A DNA stretch of 64,000 nt from Helcobacillus massiliensis (GTDB lineage Bacteria > Actinomycetota > Actinomycetes > Actinomycetales > Dermabacteraceae): NCBI RefSeq assembly GCF_014191425.1, contig NZ_JACHWP010000001.1, positions 806,001 to 870,000 of the forward strand. The letters are read 5' to 3'. Made by a program: the position numbers and the translations under genes. Of the stretch, positions 31,408-40,297 are shown piece by piece. Under the pieces are notes generated by a model. That model worked only from the letters and a program-made list of their open reading frames with translations, ran no database searches and was not told the origin of the DNA. Each line of letters begins with the position of its first letter. The stretch's first letter is position 1.

Positions 31408-32412
31408 ATGACCGTTTCCCTCACTCCGACGCAGCCGGTCCCCGGTTCCCAGGTCCTCGGCTACGGAGCCGCCCGCGGCGACCTGGACGTCCCCAACGAC
31501 GACATCGTCGGCCCGATCAACTCCTCCGACGAGTGGATCCGGCAGCGCACCGGCATCATCTCCCGCAAGCGCGCCAGCGCCGACGTGAGCCTGCTGGACC
31601 TGGCGAAGAAGGCCTCCCTGGAGGCCGTGGAGAACTCCGGCCTGACAGGTTCGGACATCGACGCGGTGATCGTCGGCACCATCACCTTCGAGTACCACAC
31701 TCCGTCGCTGGCTGCTCTGCTCGCCTACGAGATCGGGGCCGACGGGGCCATCGCCTATGACATGGGCGCCGCCTGCGCCGGCTTCTGCTACGGCATCGGC
31801 CAGGCCGACGCCCTGGTGCGCGCCGGCACCGCGAAGAACGTCCTCGTGGTGGGAGCGGAGAAGCTCTCCGACATCATCGACCCCACCGACCGCTCCATGT
31901 CCTTCCTGCTCGGCGACGGCGCCGGAGCAGCCGTGGTGTCCGCCAGCGACGTTCCGAAGATCGGCCCCACCGTGTGGGGCAGCGACGGCGAGAACTGGAA
32001 GACCATCTACATGACCCACTCGCTGCTGGAGTACAAGGAGAACCCGGAGCTCGGGTTCCCGACTCTGCGGCAGGAGGGGCCGTCAGTGTTCCGCTGGGCC
32101 GTGTGGCACACCGCGGACATGATCCGCGAGTCGCTGGAGCGCTCTGGCCTCAGCGTGGAGGACGTCGACGTGTTCGTGCCGCACCAGGCGAACATGCGGA
32201 TCATCGACCAGCTGGCGAAGCAGCTGAAGCTGCCCGATTCCGTGGTGATCGCCCGCGACATCGAGGACACCGGCAACACATCGGCCGCGTCCATACCCCT
32301 GGCGACGCACCGCCTGCTGCAGGAGGGCAAGGCCAAGAGCGGCGACGTCTGCGTGCAGATCGGATTCGGCGCCGGCCTCGCCTATGCCGGCCAGGTGGTC
32401 ATCCTCCCCTGA
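31408..32412 (+). CDS. fabH: Beta-ketoacyl-ACP synthase III
   Basis: 334 aa. Starts fatty acid synthesis by condensing an acyl-CoA with malonyl-ACP; in actinobacteria it often prefers branched primers. Cys-His-Asn triad: Cys123 (GAACAGFCYG), His259 (PHQANMR), Asn290 (DTGNTSAAS). NSSDEWIRQRTGI near the N terminus is a family mark. CAAGGAG precedes the ATG. About 160 bp separate it from acpP, which has its own promoter candidate. Confidence 0.97.
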   Translation: MTVSLTPTQPVPGSQVLGYGAARGDLDVPNDDIVGPINSSDEWIRQRTGIISRKRASADVSLLDLAKKASLEAVENSGLTGSDIDAVIVGTITFEYHTPSLAALLAYEIGADGAIAYDMGAACAGFCYGIGQADALVRAGTAKNVLVVGAEKLSDIIDPTDRSMSFLLGDGAGAAVVSASDVPKIGPTVWGSDGENWKTIYMTHSLLEYKENPELGFPTLRQEGPSVFRWAVWHTADMIRESLERSGLSVEDVDVFVPHQANMRIIDQLAKQLKLPDSVVIARDIEDTGNTSAASIPLATHRLLQEGKAKSGDVCVQIGFGAGLAYAGQVVILP

Positions 32413-32526
32413 CTGCCGAACGGTAACAGTCCTGGCCACACGGTTTCTTTGGCTCGGTAACCGAATCTTTATGTGACCAACCCCCGTCCAAGCGCGGCGA
32501 ATCAGTCCCTTTCCCGGCTTTGGCGG

Positions 32527-32532
32527 TAGTCT
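32527..32532 (+). promoter_or_regulatory. Putative acpP -10 box (TAGTCT)
   Basis: TAGTCT, 39 bp before the acpP ATG, fits the actinobacterial TANNNT -10; the leader then carries AAAGGAGAG as ribosome site. It would allow acpP to be expressed above fabD/fabH. Confidence 0.4.
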
Positions 32533-32571
32533 GAGCTTGCTGATTGTTCTGTCCAACCAAAGGAGAGCCTC

Positions 32572-32820
32572 ATGGCACACACCGATGATGAGATCCTCGC
32601 CGGCCTGGCCGAGATCGTCAACGAGGAGACCGGCGTGGAGACCGCCGATGTCCAGCTCGACAAGTCCTTCACCGATGATCTCGACATCGACTCCATCTCG
32701 ATGATGACCATCGTGGTCAACGCCGAGGAGAAGTTCGACGTCCGCATCCCCGACGAAGAGGTCAAGAACCTCGTCACCGTCGGCGACGCCGTCAAGTACA
32801 TCTCCAGCGCTCAGGCCTGA
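32572..32820 (+). CDS. acpP: Acyl carrier protein
   Basis: 82 aa, acidic. Carries growing acyl chains on a phosphopantetheine arm at Ser41, in DLDIDSISMM (the usual DSL is DSI here). It also donates octanoyl groups to LipB. Strong AAAGGAG ribosome site. Followed directly by a strong terminator before fabF (32828-32876). Confidence 0.97.
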   Translation: MAHTDDEILAGLAEIVNEETGVETADVQLDKSFTDDLDIDSISMMTIVVNAEEKFDVRIPDEEVKNLVTVGDAVKYISSAQA

Positions 32821-32827
32821 TCTGATC

Positions 32828-32876
32828 AGCGCCCGGGTTCTCATGCAGATGGGAGTCCCGGGCGCTGCGCTTTTTT
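32828..32876 (+). terminator. Strong intrinsic terminator between acpP and fabF
   Basis: AGCGCCCGGG (32828-32837) pairs with CCCGGGCGCT (32857-32866), and a run of six T follows at 32871-32876. It lies 7 nt after the acpP stop and 30 nt before the fabF start, in the middle of the FAS-II cluster. Confidence 0.88.
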
Positions 32877-32906
32877 GCCGCCTCGTCACAAGGACACTGC
32901 TTCACT

Positions 32907-34151
32907 ATGACTGACCAGAGCCCACGCGTCGTCGTCACCGGCCTCGGCACCTTCAACCCGCTCGGCACTGACGCGGCCACTTCGTGGAAGAACGCCCTGG
33001 ACGGCGTCAGCACCGCCACCACCCTCGACAACGACTGGGCCGAGACCTACGGCCTGTCCGTGGACTTCGCCTGCACTGTCGCCGGTGATCCGCTGGAGTT
33101 CCTCTCCCGCCCGGAGGCGCGCAAGCTCGACCCCAGCGGTCAGTACGCGATGATCGCTGCTCGCGAGGCATGGAAGGACGCCGGCAGCCCCGAAGTGGAC
33201 CCGCTGCGCCTGGCGACCGTGGTCGGCGCCGGCATCGGCGGTGTCTGGACTATGCTCGACCAGTGGGACATCGTCCGTGAGCGCGGCGCCCGCCGCGTCA
33301 ACCCCTACACCGTTCCGATGCTCATGCCGAACTCCGCGTCGGCCCATATCGAGATCGAGTTCGGTGCGAAGGCCGGCTCCCACACTCCCGTGTCCGCGTG
33401 TGCGACGGGTGCTGAATCCGTCGCTTGGGGCATGGACATGATCCGCAACGGCCGCGCCGATGTCGTCATCACCGGCGGCACGGACGCCTGCATCCACCCG
33501 CTGCCGCTGGCAGGATTCGCGAACATCCGCGCCCTCTCCACCCGCACCGATGACCCGAAGACCGCGTCGCGCCCGTACGACCGCGACCGCGATGGCTTCG
33601 TCCTCGGTGAGGGCGCCGGCATCCTCGTGCTGGAGTCGGAGGAGTTCGCCAAGGCCCGTGGCGCCCGAATCTACGCGTACGCGTCCGGTCGCGGCATGGC
33701 GTCGGACGCCCATCACATCTCCGCCCCGAGCCCGGACGGGCAGCAGCGCGCGATCCGCGAGGCCATCGAGGACGCCGGCATCGACGGCTCCGACCTGAAG
33801 CATGTGAACGCGCACGGCACTTCCACTCCCCTCGGAGACATCTCCGAGCTGGAGTCGGTGCGTGACGCCGTCGGCGCGGAGAAGTCGGATCAGATTGTGG
33901 TGAGCTCCACGAAGTCGATGACCGGTCACCTGCTCGGCGGCGCCGGCGCGGTGGAGTCGATCTTCTCGGTTCTGGCACTGCGCAACCGGGTGATCCCGCC
34001 GACGATCAACATTGAGAACCTCGATGAGAACGTCCCGCTGGATGTGGCGGTCAACGAACCGCGCGAGATGCCGGAGGGCGATGCCGCCGTGCTGAACAAT
34101 GCTTTCGGCTTCGGCGGTCACGACATCGCCGTCGTCTTCACCAACGCGTAA
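32907..34151 (+). CDS. fabF: Beta-ketoacyl-ACP synthase II
   Basis: 414 aa. Elongating condensing enzyme. Cys165 in SACATGAESVAWG, His in NAHGTSTPLGD and His in TGHLLGGAGAVE, then the C-terminal NNAFGFGGHD. CAAGGAC precedes the ATG. It is cut off from acpP by an intrinsic terminator, so expression depends on read-through or a short promoter in the 30-nt gap. DUF3145 converges from the other side. Confidence 0.97.
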   Translation: MTDQSPRVVVTGLGTFNPLGTDAATSWKNALDGVSTATTLDNDWAETYGLSVDFACTVAGDPLEFLSRPEARKLDPSGQYAMIAAREAWKDAGSPEVDPLRLATVVGAGIGGVWTMLDQWDIVRERGARRVNPYTVPMLMPNSASAHIEIEFGAKAGSHTPVSACATGAESVAWGMDMIRNGRADVVITGGTDACIHPLPLAGFANIRALSTRTDDPKTASRPYDRDRDGFVLGEGAGILVLESEEFAKARGARIYAYASGRGMASDAHHISAPSPDGQQRAIREAIEDAGIDGSDLKHVNAHGTSTPLGDISELESVRDAVGAEKSDQIVVSSTKSMTGHLLGGAGAVESIFSVLALRNRVIPPTINIENLDENVPLDVAVNEPREMPEGDAAVLNNAFGFGGHDIAVVFTNA

Positions 34152-34206
34152 GGCTTCGCCTTACATCTCATACATTGAAGGCCGGAGGTTCATTCCTCCG
34201 GCCTTC
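34148..34206. terminator. Tandem hairpins between fabF and DUF3145
   Basis: GTAAGGC/GCCTTAC (34148-34164, 3-nt loop) includes the fabF stop. It is followed by a 12-bp stem GAAGGCCGGAGG/CCTCCGGCCTTC (34177-34206, 6-nt loop). Symmetric, so probably bidirectional for the convergent genes. Confidence 0.82.
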
Positions 34207-34225
34207 GCTTCGTGACCGAGCGATG

Positions 34226-34720
34226 TCACCCCACGAGGTGGAGGCGGCGGGGCGCGCTCTCCTCGATGGCGGCGCGGCGGTAGTGCTCGAGTTCCTCATC
34301 CCAGTCGCGGCCGAGCGCTCGGTCGATCTCGTCGGGGATGCGGTGCGGCCTGTTGCCGGCGAGTGCGATGCAGTGGCGGATGCGGTCCTCGGTGAGGGTG
34401 GCGTTGCCTTCGTGGTCCATCGCGGTGTGGTGGATGCCGAGGTCGGGGGTGTACATCCACCGGGAGCCGGTGTCGGTCGCCGTGGGCTCCTGAGTGATTT
34501 CGTAGCGCAGGTCGTTCCAGCCGCGCAGCGCGGTGGCGAGCTCAGCGCCGACTGCGGCGCGGCCGCTCCAGGCGATCTCTGCGCGCTGCAGGCCGGGGCC
34601 GGCGGGCTGGTCGTACCACCTGATGCGCACGGGCACGCCGAGGACTCCGCTGGCAGCCCATTCGATGTGTGGTGCGAGGGCGCGCGAAACGGAGTGAATA
34701 TAGAGGACTCCCTGAGCCAT
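34226..34720 (-). CDS. DUF3145 family protein
   Basis: 164 aa beginning MAQGVLYIHSVSRALAPHIE, with GWNDLRYEITQEPT and SRWMYTPDLGIHHTAMDHEG, the conserved blocks of DUF3145. The family is restricted to actinobacteria and usually lies beside fabF, as here (convergent). No catalytic motif is recognisable and there is no membrane segment. GGGGAG ribosome site. Role unknown; a link with fatty acid synthesis is inferred from neighbourhood. Confidence 0.87.
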   Translation of the reverse strand: MAQGVLYIHSVSRALAPHIEWAASGVLGVPVRIRWYDQPAGPGLQRAEIAWSGRAAVGAELATALRGWNDLRYEITQEPTATDTGSRWMYTPDLGIHHTAMDHEGNATLTEDRIRHCIALAGNRPHRIPDEIDRALGRDWDEELEHYRRAAIEESAPRRLHLVG

Positions 34721-34809
34721 TGCTCCCCTTCCGGTCGAATCGAAGCGTCTTCCCCACGAATCGATTCGCTGCCCGGATGGTCTGCTGGCCCCAGGTGAGC
34801 CAGTTCAGG

Positions 34810-35295
34810 TTAGAGGGTCTCTCTGATAGCGCGCAGCGCCTTCTTTCGGACGCTGCGCTCGAGGCCGTCGATGTACAGCTCGCCGTTGAGGTGGCCGACT
34901 TCGTGCTGGATGAGGCGGGCGATGATGCCGTCGCCTTCGAGGGTGACCTTGCGGCCGTCGAGGTCGATGCCTTCGCAGGCCGCTTCCGCGCCGCGGATGC
35001 GGGGGAAGAAGAGGCCGGGCACGCTCAGGCAGCCTTCGTCGCCGTCCTGGGTCTCCTCGGAGACATGGGTGATGACGGGATTGAGGATGTAGCCGATGTC
35101 GCCGTCGATGTTCCAGGAGAACGCGCGGGAGGCCACGCCGATCTGGTTGGCGGCGAGGCCGGCGCGGCCGTCTTCGTCGACGGTCTCCAGCAGGTCCTCC
35201 ACGAGCTGTCGGACTCCGGGGGTGATGGCGGTGATGGGGTCGCACTCGGTGCGCAGGACGGGGTCCCCGACGACGCGGATACTGCGGTAGGTCAT
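34810..35295 (-). CDS. def: Peptide deformylase
   Basis: 161 aa. Removes formyl from N-terminal Met. All three motifs are present: GLAANQIG (46-53), EGCLSVP with metal ligand Cys89, and HEVGH at 131-135 (His131, Glu132, His135). The usual HExDH is HExGH; I believe some mycobacterial deformylases share this, so I do not treat it as a defect. The ATG overlaps the stop of the OsmC-like gene by four bases, so the two are coupled. Confidence 0.94.
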   Translation of the reverse strand: MTYRSIRVVGDPVLRTECDPITAITPGVRQLVEDLLETVDEDGRAGLAANQIGVASRAFSWNIDGDIGYILNPVITHVSEETQDGDEGCLSVPGLFFPRIRGAEAACEGIDLDGRKVTLEGDGIIARLIQHEVGHLNGELYIDGLERSVRKKALRAIRETL

Positions 35296-35762
35296 GCGTT
35301 CTGGTCCTTTTCGGCGGCGTTGATGATGGTGTGGCGGATCGCGGGGTCCGCGGTGACGGTGCGCTCCACGGTGCAGCCGCGTCCGATGACCTTGGAGAGC
35401 AGGTCGGTGAGGCGGGCCTGTTCGTCCTCGGTGAGGCCGGAGAGGTCGAGTTCGATCTCCTCGGCGATGTCGAGGTAGCGGTTCTCCTTCTCGTCGGAGG
35501 TGGCGCGTGCGGTGATGCGCAGCGCGAAGTCCTCGCCGAGACGGTGGGCGGCCGAGTTGTCCATGGTCATGCCGGCGCAGCCGATGAGGGAGAGCTTGAG
35601 CAGCTCCCCGGGGGTGATGCGGCCCTCGCCGCGGCCGATGGGGATGCTGACGCCGCGGACGTTGAAGCCAGTGAGTTCGCGCTCGGCGGTGCGCTCCACC
35701 CAGACGTCGGTTCCCTCGGGCGCGTTGTCGCGGGGGAATTCGCGTGGGGACTTCACGGACAT
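35292..35762 (-). CDS. OsmC/Ohr family protein
   Basis: 156 aa. Thiol-dependent peroxidase family. Cys62 in [12 protein letters not shown] and Cys130 in [10 protein letters not shown] occupy the two OsmC cysteine positions; an acidic hydrophobic strand EEIELDLSG lies between. Probably reduces organic peroxides, though it is not clearly Ohr or OsmC. ATG at 35762 with AGGAGA upstream; a TACACT -10 lies at RC 35836-35841, giving a leader of about 70 nt. First gene of a two-gene operon with def. Confidence 0.88.
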   Translation of the reverse strand: MSVKSPREFPRDNAPEGTDVWVERTAERELTGFNVRGVSIPIGRGEGRITPGELLKLSLIGCAGMTMDNSAAHRLGEDFALRITARATSDEKENRYLDIAEEIELDLSGLTEDEQARLTDLLSKVIGRGCTVERTVTADPAIRHTIINAAEKDQNA

Positions 35763-35901
35763 GTCTCTCCTGGGTGGTGGGCCGACGGATGCCTGCGCAC
35801 GCGAATTCTGCGGCACCGGCATGGATCCATCGGTCAGTGTATCCGGGCCCTGACCGGAGGGACGATTCAGGACGGGACCGGCGCGGTCCGCAGGCGAGGG
35901 C

Positions 35902-36117
35902 GTGAGCGAATGGACCTGGCCGGGGAGCCCCGAAGTCGACCCCGAGCCCCGAGCCCGCCGCGCGCCCTTCCAGCTGGGCGTGGTGACTGCTCTCATCGCT
36001 GTGGTGGCGCTGCTGTTCGGCGCGAAGACCATCAACCGCGGACTGAACAGGCTCGAAGGCGCGACCAGCACCCAGCTCGAAGCGGAGGCCGTGGTCGTGG
36101 GCGACATGGCGGACTGA
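35902..36117 (+). CDS. Small single-pass membrane protein
   Basis: 71 aa from GTG. Short soluble start ([16 protein letters not shown]), a basic patch, one transmembrane helix ([16 protein letters not shown]), then about 30 residues ending GDMAD. Not recognised. GC-rich coding-like codon use, divergent from the OsmC-like gene. No Shine-Dalgarno is obvious before the GTG, so this is a tentative gene. Confidence 0.5.
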   Translation: MSEWTWPGSPEVDPEPRARRAPFQLGVVTALIAVVALLFGAKTINRGLNRLEGATSTQLEAEAVVVGDMAD

Positions 36118-36210
36118 CCCTGACCGCACTGATCTCGGCGGCGTCCGCCGAACGATTGCATGGGGCACCATCTCCCCTGCGGCCGGCTCACTGCAATGCC
36201 GGCACCAATG

Positions 36211-36265
36211 AACCCCAGGCTTGGGCCGCGCACCCGTCGGGCGCCTCGGCCGGTGGCCTGGGGTT
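36211..36265 (-). terminator. Inverted repeat downstream of tRNA-Ile
   Basis: AACCCCAGGC (36211-36220) pairs with GCCTGGGGTT (36256-36265), 10 bp perfect, with a GC-rich 35-nt loop. It lies just 3' of the tRNA at 36269 and is its likely terminator. No T-run. Confidence 0.5.
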
Positions 36266-36268
36266 TCG

Positions 36269-36345
36269 TGGTGGGCCCAGCGGGGCTTGAACCCGCGACC
36301 AATGGATTATGAGTCCAGTGCTCTGACCAGCTGAGCTATGGGCCC
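36269..36345 (-). tRNA. tRNA with CAT anticodon, probably tRNA-Ile2 (lysidine-modified)
   Basis: Reverse strand. Acceptor GGGCCCA/TGGGCCC, D-arm GCTCAGCTGGTCAGAGC, anticodon loop CTCATAA and T-arm CGGGTTCAAGCCCCG, with CCA encoded (36269-36271). The loop CTCATAA and the variable-arm TTGGTCGC resemble tRNA-Ile(CAU), whose C34 becomes lysidine. Elongator tRNA-Met is the alternative; it lacks initiator features. Confidence 0.85.
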
Positions 36346-36516
36346 TGATCAACGCTCCATTATTCCGCACGCGCCGCCGCCCAGGAAATCAGCACGCCGA
36401 CATCACTCGGCGTCACGACCATCCCGCTGTCCGGGCTGGTGGGGGCGGCCGCGTGCCGCACGAGAATCCTCTGGGTGCTCAGCGCAGGGAGCCGACGCAG
36501 TCCCGGAACACGAGAA

Positions 36517-36540
36517 GGGCCCCGGCATCAGCCGGAGCCC
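36517..36540 (-). terminator. Hairpin after tRNA-Asn
   Basis: GGGCCCCGGC (36517-36526) and GCCGGAGCCC (36531-36540) form a stem with one mismatch over an ATCA loop, 9 nt beyond the tRNA-Asn 3' end on the reverse strand. The rest of the 36346-36548 gap holds nothing else I can identify. Confidence 0.55.
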
Positions 36541-36548
36541 TCATCATG

Positions 36549-36623
36549 TGGCTCCCCCAGTTGGATTCGAACCAACAACCCCTCGATTAACAGTCGAGTG
36601 CTCTGCCGTTGAGCTATGGGGGA
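36549..36623 (-). tRNA. tRNA-Asn (anticodon GTT)
   Basis: Reverse strand. Acceptor TCCCCCA/TGGGGGA, D-arm GCTCAACGGCAGAGC, anticodon loop CTGTTAA (GTT), T-arm TTGGTTCGAATCCAA, discriminator G and encoded CCA (36549-36551). A TAGAGT element at RC 36635-36640 is a possible -10. Confidence 0.96.
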
Positions 36624-36736
36624 TCAACGAGATATGACTCTACCAGGACTGACTCGCACGAATCCAATTGAGAAGCCGCTCCCGGGCCTTTTATGACTGA
36701 TGCCACGATTCGCGCCCCGGTGGGCCCCACCGCGGG

Positions 36737-38182
36737 TCAGGACTGGGCGGCGCGCGCGGCCGCCATGTCCCGCTTCTCGCGTCGGCGGTCCACCAGAGTC
36801 AGCACGAACGCACCGAGCATCAGTGCAATGATCACCGCGACCGAGGTGCGGAACGCTTCCACCCAGGGAGCGCCCCTGTCGAGCATGGAGAACAGGATAC
36901 CGGGGATCAGTGCTGTGCCGACGGCCGCACCCATCCGCTGTCCCAGCGACAGCACACCCCCGGCGACACCGCCGAACCGCGGGTCCACCGCGTTGAGCGT
37001 CAGAGTCTGGTTCGGTGAGATCGTCAGGCCCTGACTGAAGCCGAACATGAGCAGCGCGGCCGCGAACCACCAGTGACTGATGCGACCGGACTCCACCAGC
37101 GGAACGATCAGCACCATCGTCACCATGGCGAAGAACGCCAGCGCGAAGCCGGCAGCCACGAGTCGGCGCCCGAGTCGGAGCACGTAGCGGCCGCCCAGCT
37201 GCGAGGAGAACATCGCCGCGATCGAACTGGGCAGACCGATCAGGGACGCCTCGAACGCGGAGAGGTGCAGGCTTGTGATCATGTACACCGGCACGAGGAT
37301 CCACACGCTGGTGGCGCCGAGGAAGTACACGGTGATGATGGCGATGCCGTTGCGGAACGACGGCTGCTGCAGCAGCGCCAGGTCCACCATGGGCTGGCGG
37401 CCGCGCTGCTTGTACCGCTTCTCCCACAGCGCCCACCCGGCGAACATCACCAGGGCGACGCCGAGCAGGGCGTAGACCCATGGGTTGCCGCGGGTCATGA
37501 ACGGCACCATGAACGAGATGATGCCGGCGGTCAGCAGGATCGTCCCCATCGGGTCGAGGTCCAGTTTCGAATCCACACGGACCCGGTCCTGCGGAAGCCA
37601 GCGCAGCGCGAAGACCATGGTGGCGATGCCGATCGGCACGTTCAGCAGGAAGATCATGCGCCACCCGAGCGCCGACCCGAACAGTTCGATCAGCACACCG
37701 CCGACCACGGGGCCGATCGCGGTCGCGACCGCGACAGTCGTTCCGAACATCGCGAACGCCGCTGCACGCTTCTGCCCGTGGAAGTGCTGCTGGATTAGAC
37801 CGATCGCCTGCGGGTTCAGCAGACCCGACCCGATGCCCTGCAGAATGCGGGCCACGATGAGAGTTCCCTCGTTGGGAGCGAGCGCTGAGACGAGAGAGCC
37901 GAGGGTGAAGACCCCGACACCGATGACGAGCAGCCTCCGTCGCCCGGTGGCGTCCCCAGCGCGCCCCGACGGCACCAGGAAGACCCCGAACGCGAGGGCA
38001 TAGCCGGACAGCATCCACTGCAGACCGGTGCTGGTGGTGTCGAGAGACTCGGAGATCGCAGCGAGTGCCACGTTGATGACGGAGATCGCCACCAGCGCCA
38101 TGAAGAGCGGTGCGAGCAGGACAGCGAGAATGCGCCGCGGGTGGATGGGTGCCTGGGAGATCCTCGGTTCAGCTGCGCTCAC
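36737..38182 (-). CDS. MFS drug-efflux transporter, DHA2 (EmrB/QacA) family
   Basis: 481 aa with about 14 hydrophobic segments. DHA2 motifs: TTSTGLQWMLSGYALAFG in helix 2 region and LVPSGRAGDATGRRRLLVIG (motif A loop). NPQAIGLIQQHF and IGPVVGGVLIELFG (motif C) follow. Proton-driven efflux of hydrophobic or cationic compounds is the family role; substrate unknown. The GTG at 38182 is chosen because TACAGT (RC of 38190-38195) ends 7 nt upstream (leaderless). It lies 36 nt downstream of dnaG but with its own promoter. Confidence 0.9.
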   Translation of the reverse strand: MSAAEPRISQAPIHPRRILAVLLAPLFMALVAISVINVALAAISESLDTTSTGLQWMLSGYALAFGVFLVPSGRAGDATGRRRLLVIGVGVFTLGSLVSALAPNEGTLIVARILQGIGSGLLNPQAIGLIQQHFHGQKRAAAFAMFGTTVAVATAIGPVVGGVLIELFGSALGWRMIFLLNVPIGIATMVFALRWLPQDRVRVDSKLDLDPMGTILLTAGIISFMVPFMTRGNPWVYALLGVALVMFAGWALWEKRYKQRGRQPMVDLALLQQPSFRNGIAIITVYFLGATSVWILVPVYMITSLHLSAFEASLIGLPSSIAAMFSSQLGGRYVLRLGRRLVAAGFALAFFAMVTMVLIVPLVESGRISHWWFAAALLMFGFSQGLTISPNQTLTLNAVDPRFGGVAGGVLSLGQRMGAAVGTALIPGILFSMLDRGAPWVEAFRTSVAVIIALMLGAFVLTLVDRRREKRDMAAARAAQS

Positions 38183-38218
38183 CCGATCCACTGTAGCGGG
38201 CGGACCGGGCTGACGGCG

Positions 38219-40231
38219 TCAGAGGTCGTCGGCGTGCAGGGCCCGCCGCTGCTCCTGGATCGCGGACATCCGCGTCATCACCTTCGTGTACTCCTCCTGA
38301 TCGGTGCGCGGATCCAGCCGCGCGAGGCGGTGGCGCAGCAGGGAGTACTCGTGGGTGAAGCTCAGCTCGGTCAGCCGCGTCATCAGCGACGCGCCGAGCC
38401 GCACCAGCTGCTCCTCGGTGCGGGCCGGCAGCTCCAGGGACGCCAGCTCCACGATCAGGGGCCTGAGCGTGTCCCCGGCGATCTCCATGACCGCGTCGAG
38501 GAACCGGGCAGGGCTGAGCTGGCCGGTGACGGCGTCCTCCAGGCTCGCGGTGGCGAGGATGCAGTCCCAGATGGACTGCAGCGCGGTGGTCCGGAAAGCC
38601 TCATCGGGCAGCAGTGTGACGGCAACCGGGTCGAGCACCTGCGGTGACTGCAGCATCAGCGCGAGCGACTGCATCTCCACGATGCCGACGGGGTCTCGGC
38701 GCGGCATGATGTCCCGCAGCCGCAGCGCCTGCTCCATCGGCGGCTGCTCCTCCCCCGCCGCCCCCTGGTGGGCCGACGCGGCCGCGCCGGGCTGCTGCGC
38801 GGTGGGGTCGTGTCGGTGCAGCTGCTGCTCGTTCGCCTGGTGGCGGGCCTGCTTCGCGGCGTCCTGCACGGCCCGGCCGACGGTGCGCTCATCCATCCCG
38901 AGCCACCCGGACAGCCTCCGCGCATATTCGGGGCGCAGCGCCTTGTCCCGGATCTGCGCCACCACCGGCGCTGCCATGCGCAGACCCGCGACCTGCCCTT
39001 CGGCGGTGTCGAGGTCCACATGCTTGAGGGCGGCGCGGATCGCGAACTCGAACATGGGGACACGGGAGTCGATGAGGTCCCGCAGCGCCTGGTCGCCGCG
39101 CTGGATGCGCACGTCGCACGGGTCGAGCCCGCCGGGCTCCACGGCGACGAACGTCTGTGCCACGAACCGCTGGTCCTCGCCGAACGCCTTCAGTGCGGCC
39201 TTCTGGCCGGCCTCGTCGCCGTCGAAGGTGAAGATCACTTCACCGCCGAGGCCGGCACCGCCCTGTCCGAACCCGGAGCCGAGGCGGAGTCCGGCCGTGG
39301 CGGCGGTGTCGCCCATGATGCGGCGCACCACGGTGACGTGGTCGCCGCCGAATGCGGTGCCGCAGGACGCGACCGCGGTCTCGATCCCCGCCAGATGCGC
39401 GGCCATCACATCGGTGTAGCCTTCCATCACCACCACCTGCCGCTGTGTGGAGATCGCCCTGCGGGCGAGGTCCAGGCCGTACAGGACCTGCGACTTCTTG
39501 TAGATGGGTGTTTCGGGGGTGTTGAGGTACTTCGGGCCCTTGTCGTCCTCGAAGAGGCGGCGGGCGCCGAAGCCGATGGTGGCGCCGGTGACGTCACGGA
39601 TGGGCCAGGTGAGGCGTCCGCGGAACCTGTCGTACACGCCGCGCTGCCCCTGGGAGACGAGCCCGGAGACGCTCAGTTCCTTCTCGGTGAAGCCTCGGCC
39701 GCGCAGGTGCCGCAGCAGGGTGTCCCAGCCCTGCGGCGCGAACCCGACCCCGAACTTCTCGGCGGCGGCGCGGTCGAATCCGCGCTCTCCGAGGAATCGG
39801 CGCGCGGTCTGCGCCTCCGGGGAGGCGAGCTGCTCACGGTAGAACTCCTCCGCCACGCGGTGCGCTTCGAGCAGGCGCTGGCGGGAGGCGAAATCGGTGC
39901 GGCGCTCCCCACCGGAACCGGTGTCCTCGTAGCGCAGCGTGACCCCCGCTTTGGTGGCGAGGTATTCGACCGCTTCCACGAACGACAGGTGGGAGATCTT
40001 CTGGACGAAGGCGATGACGTCGCCGCCCTCGCCGCAGCCGAAGCAGTGCCAGTGGCCGAGGGCGGGCCGGATGTGGAAGGACGGGGTCTTCTCGTCGTGG
40101 AAGGGGCACAGGCCCTTCATCGAACCGACACCGGCGGTGCGCAGGGTGACGTGCTCGGAGACGATCTCGTCCAGGCGGGATCGTTCGCGCACCAGCTGGA
40201 TGTCCTCGCGCCGAATCAGCCCGCCTGCCAT
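38219..40231 (-). CDS. dnaG: DNA primase
   Basis: 670 aa. Makes RNA primers at the fork. The N-terminal zinc ribbon has Cys42, His45, Cys63 and Cys66 (CPFHDEKTPSF, WHCFGCGEGG). The RNA polymerase core carries EKFGVGFAP and YGLDLARRAI, and the TOPRIM acidic residues lie in VVVMEGYTDV and TFDGDEAGQ. A Gly-rich insert (LGSGFGQGGAGLGG) lies between the TOPRIM motifs. The C-terminal domain should bind DnaB. ATG at 40231, 66 nt after the dgt stop; dusB-dgt-dnaG run as one cluster. Confidence 0.97.
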   Translation of the reverse strand: MAGGLIRREDIQLVRERSRLDEIVSEHVTLRTAGVGSMKGLCPFHDEKTPSFHIRPALGHWHCFGCGEGGDVIAFVQKISHLSFVEAVEYLATKAGVTLRYEDTGSGGERRTDFASRQRLLEAHRVAEEFYREQLASPEAQTARRFLGERGFDRAAAEKFGVGFAPQGWDTLLRHLRGRGFTEKELSVSGLVSQGQRGVYDRFRGRLTWPIRDVTGATIGFGARRLFEDDKGPKYLNTPETPIYKKSQVLYGLDLARRAISTQRQVVVMEGYTDVMAAHLAGIETAVASCGTAFGGDHVTVVRRIMGDTAATAGLRLGSGFGQGGAGLGGEVIFTFDGDEAGQKAALKAFGEDQRFVAQTFVAVEPGGLDPCDVRIQRGDQALRDLIDSRVPMFEFAIRAALKHVDLDTAEGQVAGLRMAAPVVAQIRDKALRPEYARRLSGWLGMDERTVGRAVQDAAKQARHQANEQQLHRHDPTAQQPGAAASAHQGAAGEEQPPMEQALRLRDIMPRRDPVGIVEMQSLALMLQSPQVLDPVAVTLLPDEAFRTTALQSIWDCILATASLEDAVTGQLSPARFLDAVMEIAGDTLRPLIVELASLELPARTEEQLVRLGASLMTRLTELSFTHEYSLLRHRLARLDPRTDQEEYTKVMTRMSAIQEQRRALHADDL

Positions 40232-40297
40232 CGATTCCGCCTTCCTTCCGCCGCTGCCGGCCCCACTGTATCCGCTCGTCGACCCCTGGTCCGGGGA

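Noticed and set aside
34891-34905. HEVGH in peptide deformylase as a broken active site
   Set aside because: Both metal His and the catalytic Glu are kept; a Gly at this position seems to occur in other actinobacterial deformylases, so it is noted only as a variant.
36269-36345. Initiator tRNA-Met
   Set aside because: The acceptor stem is fully paired at position 1-72, and the anticodon stem lacks the three G-C pairs of initiators; tRNA-Ile2 fits better.
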